From positions 1 through 5,659 of the forward strand of contig JAJFGM010000122.1 of the NCBI GenBank assembly GCA_021776145.1: a stretch of DNA of 5,659 nucleotides, read 5' to 3'. The notes under the pieces are model-generated. The model had not been told where the DNA came from. It saw only the letters and a program-made list of their open reading frames with translations, and did not search any database. Position 1 is the stretch's first letter. Every line of letters starts with the position of its first letter. This document shows, piece after piece, positions 1 to 5,379 of this stretch. Origin of the DNA: Kiloniellaceae bacterium (GTDB taxonomy: Bacteria > Pseudomonadota > Alphaproteobacteria > Kiloniellales > Kiloniellaceae). The translations under genes and the position numbers were made by a program.

Positions 1-27
1 TACACCGCCGGCCACCACTCTGCCGGA

Positions 28-66
28 AATCGTCGGCTAAGAATTCAATCGTAGGCTAAGAATTCA
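28..66. repeat. two tandem 19-bp repeats, possible insertion-sequence end
   Basis: Two head-to-tail copies of a 19-bp unit, AATCGTCGGCTAAGAATTC at 28-46 and AATCGTAGGCTAAGAATTC at 47-65, differ at one base (C34 versus A53). One further matching A follows at 66. Each copy contains GAATTC. On the minus strand the unit reads TGAATTCTTAGCC followed by KACGAT, and begins only a few bases after the stop codon of the MarR gene. Closely spaced repeats of about 20 bp that begin with TG are a known feature of IS21-family ends, so this may be the edge of an element lying to the left of the window. No transposase is visible, so the mobile-element reading is inference. The repeat itself is seen directly. 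Confidence 0.8.
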
Positions 67-72
67 GGGGAC

Positions 73-507
73 TTACGACGCTTGCCGTAAGCAAAGTTTG
101 CGCAGCAGATGCAGGATCGTCGTGCGTTCGTCCCGGTTCAACGGCTTGAGCGTTTCCTCGGTGATCTCCCTGGCGCGGGGTATGGCCTTGCGGATCAGAG
201 CTTCGCCGGCGTCCGCCAACGCAACACTCAGACGGCGGCGGTCGCCGGCGTCGCGTTCGGTGCGCACCAGCCCGCGGTCGGCCAGGCGATCGACCACACC
301 CTTGATGGTGGCGACGTCCATGGCGGTTTGCCGCCCCAATTCGTTTTGCGAGATCGGCCCCTTTTCATGCAGTTTGGCCAGGGCCGAGAACTGCGCCGGC
401 GTCAATCCATCGGGTATGCGGTTGGCAAAGATGTTGGTGTGCCGTTGCGAAGCCTGGCGCAGGATGAAGCCGATTTGGGCCTCCAGTTTGTAAGCGTCGT
501 CTTTCAC
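73..507 (-). CDS. MarR-family winged helix-turn-helix transcriptional regulator
   Basis: This 144-residue protein is a probable dimeric, DNA-binding, ligand-responsive regulator in the cytoplasm, of the usual MarR length. An N-terminal dimerisation helix (about residues 5-30) is followed by LTPAQFSAL (35-43), the winged helix-turn-helix (ISQNELGRQ through VVDRLADRGLV, about 52-81) and a wing with the family's acidic-basic motif DAGDRRR (86-92). C-terminal helices (about 100-140) would complete the dimer interface. The start chosen is GTG at 505-507, because it gives the family's usual N-terminus. An in-frame TTG at 613-615 would add 36 residues with no resemblance to the family. No strong ribosome binding site precedes the GTG; GGGA lies 12 bases upstream. 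It follows livF on the same strand after 129 bases, so it may be read from the transporter operon, from its own promoter, or both. It is a likely local regulator of the importer, and its ligand is unknown. Confidence 0.9.
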   Translation of the reverse strand: MKDDAYKLEAQIGFILRQASQRHTNIFANRIPDGLTPAQFSALAKLHEKGPISQNELGRQTAMDVATIKGVVDRLADRGLVRTERDAGDRRRLSVALADAGEALIRKAIPRAREITEETLKPLNRDERTTILHLLRKLCLRQAS

Positions 508-530
508 GTGGCACGCAAATCCCGGTAGGT

Positions 531-554
531 GTTCGGTGCTTGGGGCCGCCGAAC
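531..554. promoter_or_regulatory. inverted repeat upstream of the MarR start, possible operator
   Basis: GTTCGG at 531-536 is mirrored by CCGAAC at 549-554, with 12 bases between and 18 bases centre to centre. It lies 24-47 bases upstream of the proposed GTG start of the MarR gene. MarR proteins commonly bind dyads near their own gene and repress it, so this is a candidate operator. Six-base arms are short in GC-rich DNA and may be chance. Confidence 0.25.
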
Positions 555-586
555 GTGCGTTGGGCGACCCCGGCCTGCCAAGGTAA

Positions 587-615
587 ATCGTATGTCTGCA
601 ACGGCCAAGCCACAA
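587..615 (-). promoter_or_regulatory. candidate sigma-70-like promoter for the MarR gene
   Basis: On the minus strand TTGTGG (610-615) is followed after exactly 17 bases by TACGAT (587-592). Matches to the consensus are 3 of 6 at -35 and 4 of 6 at -10. The position fits a transcript starting about 70 bases before the GTG start. The boxes are weak, so this is only a candidate. If real, the regulator could be made independently of the transporter. Confidence 0.25.
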
Positions 616-621
616 GCGGCC

Positions 622-633
622 AGGCTCGAGCCT
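622..633. repeat. 12-bp perfect palindrome just after livF
   Basis: AGGCTCGAGCCT is a perfect 12-bp palindrome beginning 3 bases downstream of the livF stop codon. As RNA it could form only a four-pair stem with a four-base loop and no U run follows, so it is not a convincing terminator. It could be a protein-binding site next to the candidate MarR promoter, or chance. Confidence 0.4.
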
Positions 634-636
634 CCA

Positions 637-1338
637 TCATACCGACAGATAGGCATCGCGGATCTCGGGGCTAGCCTCCAGCTCGGAGATCGTGCCCTGG
701 AACTTTACGCTGCCGCCCTCGATGATATAGGCGCGGTCGGCAACCAACTTGGCAAAGTGCAAATTCTGCTCCGACAGCAAGACCGCAAGCCCCTGACTCT
801 TAAGCTTTGCAATGGTCTTGGCCATCTGTTCGACGATCACCGGCGCGATTCCTTCCGACGGCTCGTCGAGGAGGACCAGGCGGGGATTTCCCATCAGGCC
901 GCGCGCGATGGTCAGCATCTGCTGTTCGCCGCCGCTCAACTGGTGGCCCATGTTGTTGCGCCGTTCCGAGAGGTTGGGGAACAGTTCGAAGAGGATCTCC
1001 GGCGTCCATAGCGGCACTCCATCGCGCGCCGGCTGGCGGCCGACCTCGAGGTTCTTCTGTACCGACAGTCCGGTAAAGATGCGGCGTTCTTCCGGCACAT
1101 AACCGATCCCGCGCCGGCAGATGGCATGGCTCGGCAGGCGGGTGATGTCTTCGCCATCGAAACGCACGCTGCCCGACCGCGTCGCGACCAGTTGCATGAT
1201 CGACTTGATGGTCGTCGTCTTGCCGGCGCCGTTGCGCCCGAGCAGCGCCACCACTTCGCCGTCTTCGATCGCGAGGGACAGCCCGTGCAGGATGTGGGCG
1301 CGGCCGTAGTAGCTGTGGATGTCGGTGACCTCAAGCAT
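637..1338 (-). CDS. livF: branched-chain amino acid-type ABC transporter ATP-binding protein LivF
   Basis: This 233-residue ATPase is one of the two ATP-hydrolysing subunits on the cytoplasmic face of the HAAT importer. Visible motifs are Walker A GRNGAGKT (34-41), YVPEERRIF (80-88) in the Q-loop region, signature LSGGEQQ (134-140), Walker B LVLLDEP (154-160) and the switch segment LLSEQN (187-192). In that segment Gln191 takes the place of the usual His, as is common in LivF. Length and the ending EIRDAYLSV are typical. The ATG at 1336-1338 is chosen because the protein then begins MLEVTDIHSYYG, the standard LivF N-terminus. The open frame extends 51 codons further upstream, but only as antisense-like sequence inside livG. 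The gene overlaps livG by 8 bases and has a G-rich Shine-Dalgarno-like stretch (1344-1348), so translation is probably coupled. The stop is TGA. The family assignment is secure and the transported substrate is not known. Confidence 0.96.
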   Translation of the reverse strand: MLEVTDIHSYYGRAHILHGLSLAIEDGEVVALLGRNGAGKTTTIKSIMQLVATRSGSVRFDGEDITRLPSHAICRRGIGYVPEERRIFTGLSVQKNLEVGRQPARDGVPLWTPEILFELFPNLSERRNNMGHQLSGGEQQMLTIARGLMGNPRLVLLDEPSEGIAPVIVEQMAKTIAKLKSQGLAVLLSEQNLHFAKLVADRAYIIEGGSVKFQGTISELEASPEIRDAYLSV

Positions 1339-2128
1339 GCCCGCCCCCGTCGGCCGCCTTGAAAGTCGAGCCGCCGCCGAGATAGACCTCCTTGACGCGG
1401 GCATCCTGGCGCACCTCGTCGACGGAACCGACGGCCAGAAGTTCGCCGCGATTGAGCACCATGACGCGGTCGGCGTGGGCGAAAACAACATCCATGTCGT
1501 GTTCGGTAAAAAGCACCGACAGACCGCGCTCGGCGACGATGTCGGCGGTCAGTTGCATTAGGGCAATACGCTCGCGCGGCGCCATCCCCGAGGTCGGCTC
1601 GTCCATCAACAGCAACTTGGGATCGTGCGCCAGCGAAATCGCCAGCTCCAGCCGCTTGAGGTCGCCATAAGCGAGAATGCCGGCGGCACGTTCGGCCTGC
1701 TCGACCATGCCGACCCTGGCGAGCAGGGCATCGGCGCGCTCGACGTGCAGCGAGGCGACGCGGCGCCAGACTCCATGGGTTTGGCGATGATGCGACAACA
1801 GCGCCACCTGCACGTTCTCGCGCACCGTCATCGAGGCGTAGGTTGCGGTGATCTGAAAGGTGCGGCCGACACCCAGGCGCCAGATCCGCCGCGGCGAAAG
1901 TCCAAGCAGATCTTGACCGTCGAAGATCACCGCACCGCTGTCCGGCCGCAGCTGGCCATTGATCATATTGAAGCAGGTCGTCTTGCCGGCACCGTTGGGC
2001 CCGATCAGCGCCAGCAGCTCCCCGGCGGCGAGTTGAAAGGAAACGCCGTTGACCGCGCGCACCCCGCCGAAGGACTTGCCCAGGTCGCGGACTTCGAGAA
2101 TATTTTCGCGGAACTCGAGAACGCTCAT
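1331..2128 (-). CDS. livG: branched-chain amino acid-type ABC transporter ATP-binding protein LivG
   Basis: This 265-residue protein is the partner ATPase of LivF. It shows Walker A GPNGAGKTT (43-51), Q-loop GRTFQI with Gln92, Walker B KLLLMDEP (171-178) with catalytic Glu177, and the switch motif FTEHD with His210. The ABC signature is the variant LAYGD (152-156) in place of LSGGQ, within LAYGDLKRLELA. The same kind of replacement is usual among LivG proteins. The segment GMAPRER after Walker B and the ending KEVYLGGG are also typical. About 14 extra residues rich in Gly and Ala follow and lie partly over the livF start. The ATG at 2126-2128 overlaps the permease stop as ATGA and is preceded by GAGGA (2135-2139) six bases upstream, which fixes the start and implies coupled translation. 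The family is certain, the substrate unknown. Confidence 0.96.
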   Translation of the reverse strand: MSVLEFRENILEVRDLGKSFGGVRAVNGVSFQLAAGELLALIGPNGAGKTTCFNMINGQLRPDSGAVIFDGQDLLGLSPRRIWRLGVGRTFQITATYASMTVRENVQVALLSHHRQTHGVWRRVASLHVERADALLARVGMVEQAERAAGILAYGDLKRLELAISLAHDPKLLLMDEPTSGMAPRERIALMQLTADIVAERGLSVLFTEHDMDVVFAHADRVMVLNRGELLAVGSVDEVRQDARVKEVYLGGGSTFKAADGGGHA

Positions 2129-3984
2129 GGCGAATCCTCGGCGTCGCCACGCGCCCGTAACCAACCGATCAGCCGGCTCGAGGTGCCGACGATGCCCTGC
2201 GGTGCCAGGACCACCATCAGCATGATGACCGCGCCGAGCATGGCGCGCCAATAGTCGAAGCGCGAGAGATGATCTTCCAGCGAGGTGAAGGCCAAGGCAC
2301 CGACAATTGGGCCGGCCAGGGTTTGGATGCCGCCGAGCAGGACCATGATCAGGCCATCGACCGAACGCGGGATCGCCAGTTCGTCGGGAAACACACTGCC
2401 CTTGGAAAAGACATAAATTCCGCCGGCGATCCCGGCCAGGGCGCCGGAGACGACAAAAGCAGCCCACTGGTGCCGCCTGAGGTCGATACCGATGGATTCG
2501 CTGCGCAGGGCCGAATCGCGAATGCCGCGCAGGACATAACCGAAGGGCGCGTAAATTAGCCGGCGAATGAAGAGCACGGCGCCAAAACAAACGATCAGGG
2601 CCAGATAGTAATAGACCACCTTGCTGCTGACCCAGGGCGCCGGCCAGACGCCGAGAATGCCATCGTCGCCGCCAGTCACCTCTTGCCACTGAAAGGCCAC
2701 GGCCCAGACGATCTGCGCCGACGCGAGGGTCAGCATGGCGAGGTAGACGCCACTGAGGCGCACGCAGAACCAGCCGAAGATAAGGGCGGCCAGGCCTGCC
2801 AGCAGGGGCGCCGCGACGAGCGCCAGTTCCATGCTGCCGCCGAGATGCTTGAACGCCAAAGCGGCGCCATAGGCCCCGAGCCCAAAGTAAGCGGCGTGCC
2901 CAAAGGAGACCATGCCGCCGGTCCCCATGATGAAATGCAGACTGGCGGCGAAGAGCGTGAAGACCAGGATGTCGGTGGCGAGTATGAGCACGAAGGAGTC
3001 GACAAAGAACGGCAGCAGCGCCAGGACCACCAGCACCGCCGCGCCGGCCACAACCTGCCAGCGCTCCGGCAAGCGCAGCGGCGCCTCCGGCGCGGTCGAG
3101 GCCACGCTATGGAGTTCGGGTTTGCCGAGCAGGCCCCAGGGGCGAACCACGAGCACCACCGCCATGACCAGGAAGGCGAGAACAATGGTGATCTCGGGAA
3201 ACACGAGAATTCCAAAGGCATTGAGTTCGCCGATGATAATCGTTGCCAAAAACGCGCCGACGATGCTGCCCATGCCGCCAATGACAACGACCACAAAGGC
3301 TTCGGCGATGATGTTGAGGTCCATCAACAGGCTGACGGTCTCGCGCGGGATCTGAACGGCTCCGCCGAGGCCGGCCAGGAAGGAGCCGAGAAAGAAAACG
3401 CTGGTGAAGAGCCAGGCCTGGTTGACGCCAAGCGCCGCGACCATCTCGCGATCCTCGGTCGCCGCCAGGACCAGGGTGCCCCAGCGGGTATGGTTCAAAA
3501 GGAACCAGACGGCACCGAGTACGATCGGCCCGAGCGCGATCAGGGCCAGATCGTATTCGGGGATCGGCTCGCCGAGGATGCGCACCACGCCTTCCAGTCC
3601 CGGTGCCCGCGGGCCGACCAGATCCTCGGCGCCCCAGACCGAGAGTGCGAGATCCTGGACCACCAGGACGATGCCGAAGGTGGCAACGAGTTGAAACAGT
3701 TCCGGCGACTGATAAAGGCGGCGCAGAAAGAAGAACTCAATGACGGCGCCGAGCACGCCGACGACCAGGGCCGCGAGGAGAACCGAAGTCCAGAAGCCAA
3801 AGATGTCGTGCGGCAGGATCTCGGTCAGGCTATAGGCCACATAGGCGCCAATCATATAGAAGGAGCCGTGCGCGAAATTGACGATGCGGGTTACCCCGAA
3901 AATGATCGACAGACCGGAGGCGACCAGAAACAGCGCCGAGGCACTGGCCAGTCCGGTCAGGAACTGAGCGACAAAAAAACCCAT
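2125..3984 (-). CDS. livHM: fused LivH-LivM branched-chain amino acid-type ABC transporter permease
   Basis: This 619-residue inner-membrane protein joins the two permease subunits, usually separate LivH and LivM of about 290-420 residues each, in one chain. Residues 1-285 are LivH-like: the N-terminus has SGLSIIFGVTRIVNFAHGS (23-41), a cytoplasmic coupling segment ATEDREMVAALGVN (175-188), and VIGGMGSIVGAF (234-245) near the last helices. A hydrophilic linker follows at about 282-309. Residues 310-619 are LivM-like, with GTGGMVSFGHAAYFGLGAYG (354-373), the coupling segment GIRDSALRSESIGID (487-501), and LLGGIQTLAGPIVGA (549-563). Many strongly hydrophobic segments run along both halves. The ATG at 3982-3984 gives the standard LivH N-terminus, although only weak purine-rich sequence precedes it. 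No stop or frame change occurs between the halves, so the fusion is real in this sequence. It lies after the terminator and couples to livG by a 4-base overlap. Confidence 0.95.
   Translation of the reverse strand: MGFFVAQFLTGLASASALFLVASGLSIIFGVTRIVNFAHGSFYMIGAYVAYSLTEILPHDIFGFWTSVLLAALVVGVLGAVIEFFFLRRLYQSPELFQLVATFGIVLVVQDLALSVWGAEDLVGPRAPGLEGVVRILGEPIPEYDLALIALGPIVLGAVWFLLNHTRWGTLVLAATEDREMVAALGVNQAWLFTSVFFLGSFLAGLGGAVQIPRETVSLLMDLNIIAEAFVVVVIGGMGSIVGAFLATIIIGELNAFGILVFPEITIVLAFLVMAVVLVVRPWGLLGKPELHSVASTAPEAPLRLPERWQVVAGAAVLVVLALLPFFVDSFVLILATDILVFTLFAASLHFIMGTGGMVSFGHAAYFGLGAYGAALAFKHLGGSMELALVAAPLLAGLAALIFGWFCVRLSGVYLAMLTLASAQIVWAVAFQWQEVTGGDDGILGVWPAPWVSSKVVYYYLALIVCFGAVLFIRRLIYAPFGYVLRGIRDSALRSESIGIDLRRHQWAAFVVSGALAGIAGGIYVFSKGSVFPDELAIPRSVDGLIMVLLGGIQTLAGPIVGALAFTSLEDHLSRFDYWRAMLGAVIMLMVVLAPQGIVGTSSRLIGWLRARGDAEDSP
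2135..2139 (-). promoter_or_regulatory. ribosome binding site of livG
   Basis: GAGGA on the minus strand lies six bases before the livG ATG, inside the 3' end of the permease gene. It supports the ATG at 2126-2128 as the start. Together with the ATGA overlap it suggests reinitiation by ribosomes finishing the permease. Confidence 0.7.
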
Positions 3985-4008
3985 TGAGAGGTCGGCCCCG
4001 CAAACCCA

Positions 4009-4022
4009 CGGCTGAATAGCCG
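4009..4022 (-). other. small hairpin in the permease leader
   Basis: CGGCT and AGCCG form a perfect five-pair stem around a four-base loop, about 25 bases before the permease ATG. No U run follows on the minus strand, so it is not a terminator. It might affect translation or mRNA stability, but a hairpin this short could be chance. Confidence 0.3.
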
Positions 4023-4049
4023 CCTTGTCCAGCGAATCGAATACGCGCG

Positions 4050-4082
4050 AAAAAAGGTGCCGGCGGCGTTCACCGCCGGCAC
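4050..4082 (-). terminator. intrinsic terminator between the binding-protein and permease genes
   Basis: In the minus-strand transcript GTGCCGGCGG pairs perfectly with CCGCCGGCAC (10 pairs, nine of them G-C) around a six-base loop, TGAACG. One C and then six U (4055-4050) follow. It begins 13 bases after the binding-protein stop codon. This is a textbook Rho-independent terminator. Because the permease and ATPase genes follow on the same strand with no clear promoter between, it is probably partial. That would allow much more binding protein than membrane complex, and the hairpin may also protect the 3' end of the binding-protein mRNA. Confidence 0.88.
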
Positions 4083-4095
4083 TCCATATTGCAGA

Positions 4096-5331
4096 CTATT
4101 CCGCCGCGCGTAGTTTCATGACCTCGGCGTCGCTCGGCAGGTAATCGCCGCCTTCGGCATAATACCAGTCGACCATAACCCCCTTGCCGTCCTTGACGTC
4201 GGTGCGACCGACCCAGGCGCCCATGGTCGACTGATGATCGATGGCGCGATAGGTGACCGGGCCGCTGGGCGTGTCGAGCGACAGCCCCTCCATGGTGTCG
4301 ACCAGGGTTTCGGTGTCCAGCGACTTGGCCTTGGCGAGCAGCGCCGCGACGCTTGCCATGGTGTTGTAGCCGACCAGAGAACCGGTCTTCGGCGCCTCGC
4401 CGAACATGGCCTTGTAGGCGTCGAAGAACTTACGATGCGCCGCATCGGTGATCTGATCCGCCGGATAACCGGTGACGATCCAGCCCTTCGGTGCTTCGTC
4501 CTTGAGCGGATCGAGATATTCCGGCTCGCCGGTCAAGAGGCTGACCACTGTCCGCCCCTCGAACAGGCCACGCAGGGTGCCTTCGCGCACGAACTCCGCC
4601 AGATCGCCGCCGAAGGTGACGTTATAGATACCGTCGGGTTTGGCCGCTTCCAGGGCCCGGGCCGTAGCGCCGGCGTCGATCTTGAAGAGAGCCGGCCACT
4701 GTTCCTCGATGAACTCCACCTCCGGGTTGAGCTGCTTGAGCACAGTCTGGAAGGCCTTCACCGCGTCCTTGCCGTAGGCGTAGTTGGGCGCGACTGTGGC
4801 CCAACGCTTGGCTCCGGTCTTGGCGGCTTCCTTGGCCAGCATGGCGGCCTGCATGTAGGTCGAGGGCCTGAGGCGGAAGGTATAGCGGTTGCCCTTGGCC
4901 CAGACCAAGGCATCGCTCAAGGGTTCGGCCGCGACGAAAAGAACCTTGTTTTGCTTGGCGAACTCGGTCACCGCCAGGCCAATGTGCGAAAAGAAGGTGC
5001 CGGTGAGCAGTGTCACGCCGTCCTTGCGCACCAGTTCCTCGGCGATCTTGATAGCGTTGCCGGGCTTCCCGGCGTCGTCGCGGCTGATAACCTCAAGCAG
5101 TTTGCCGTTGACCCCGCCGGCCGCGTTGATCTCTTCGACGGCGAGTTGCCAGCCCTTGCGGTAGGGCTCGGTGAAGGCCGGCAAGCGCGTGTAGCTGTTG
5201 ATTTCGCCGATCTTGATGGTCTCCGCCGCTTGGGCATCCGAAACGTCCGGTGCCGAAGCGGTCGCGAAAAGTCCAGCCGCGGCAAATCCGGCAGCCAGGG
5301 AAATCGATTTCACGAAGCCTTTAGAAAACAT
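4096..5331 (-). CDS. periplasmic substrate-binding protein of a branched-chain amino acid-type ABC transporter (LivK-like)
   Basis: This 411-residue secreted protein should capture the substrate in the periplasm and deliver it to the fused permease. An N-terminal signal peptide is visible: Lys4 and Lys8, a hydrophobic Ala/Gly/Leu-rich core (about 10-27), and an AQA motif (33-35) suited to signal peptidase I, leaving a mature start near AETIKIGEINSY. There is no lipobox Cys. The rest matches the type I periplasmic-binding fold (Peripla_BP_6): WQLAVEEINAAGGVNGK (61-77), VISRDDAGKP (81-90), GTFFSHIGLAV (111-121) in the usual ligand-contact region, APNYAYGKDAV (181-191), and YNVTFGGDLAEFVREG (236-251). 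The late motif AIDHQSTMGAWVG (363-375) is common in this subgroup. The ATG at 5329-5331 is supported by AGGGAG six bases upstream. The stop is TAG, followed by a terminator. The subgroup differs from classical LivJ/LivK, so leucine as substrate should not be assumed. Confidence 0.94.
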   Translation of the reverse strand: MFSKGFVKSISLAAGFAAAGLFATASAPDVSDAQAAETIKIGEINSYTRLPAFTEPYRKGWQLAVEEINAAGGVNGKLLEVISRDDAGKPGNAIKIAEELVRKDGVTLLTGTFFSHIGLAVTEFAKQNKVLFVAAEPLSDALVWAKGNRYTFRLRPSTYMQAAMLAKEAAKTGAKRWATVAPNYAYGKDAVKAFQTVLKQLNPEVEFIEEQWPALFKIDAGATARALEAAKPDGIYNVTFGGDLAEFVREGTLRGLFEGRTVVSLLTGEPEYLDPLKDEAPKGWIVTGYPADQITDAAHRKFFDAYKAMFGEAPKTGSLVGYNTMASVAALLAKAKSLDTETLVDTMEGLSLDTPSGPVTYRAIDHQSTMGAWVGRTDVKDGKGVMVDWYYAEGGDYLPSDAEVMKLRAAE

Positions 5332-5337
5332 GTCCTA

Positions 5338-5343
5338 CTCCCT
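5338..5343 (-). promoter_or_regulatory. ribosome binding site of the binding-protein gene
   Basis: AGGGAG on the minus strand lies six bases before the ATG at 5329-5331. It is the best Shine-Dalgarno sequence in the window, in keeping with high expression of the binding protein, and it settles the start. Confidence 0.75.
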
Positions 5344-5350
5344 GTTTTTA

Positions 5351-5356
5351 ATTATA
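5351..5356 (-). promoter_or_regulatory. TATAAT-like -10 box before the binding-protein gene
   Basis: The minus strand carries a perfect TATAAT in the AT-rich spacer between the AA_synth stop and the binding-protein start, 19 bases before the ATG. That would leave a leader of only about a dozen bases. At 16-18 bases upstream the sequences GACGAC, CGACGA and ACGACG do not resemble TTGACA, and there is no TG extension. The box stands out in GC-rich DNA but is weak evidence for a promoter. Confidence 0.3.
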
Positions 5357-5379
5357 TCTTTCCGAAAGCACAGTCGTCG

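Noticed and set aside
2..40. Possible 3' end of a plus-strand gene entering from the left (TPPATTLPEIVG then TAA)
   Set aside because: Only 12 residues are visible, the stop lies inside the first tandem repeat unit, and no family can be recognised. It cannot be told from chance without the flanking sequence.
72..91. Inverted repeat CTTACG/CGTAAG over the MarR stop codon, considered as a terminator
   Set aside because: The stem is six pairs, partly inside the coding sequence, and the minus strand continues with TCCCC and no U run.
508..615. Longer MarR protein starting at TTG 613-615
   Set aside because: The extra 36 residues have no family resemblance, lack a clear ribosome binding site, and would cover the candidate promoter and inverted repeat. 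The GTG start gives the standard MarR N-terminus.
936..2150. 404-codon minus-strand frame overlapping livG and livF
   Set aside because: It is an Arg/Ala-rich alternative frame of two secure ABC ATPase genes and carries none of their motifs.
2683..3987. 434-codon open frame on the plus strand opposite the permease gene
   Set aside because: It is the antisense shadow of a membrane-protein gene: very rich in Gln, Glu, Asp, His, Arg and Gly, with no recognisable domain and a perfect overlap with a certain gene.
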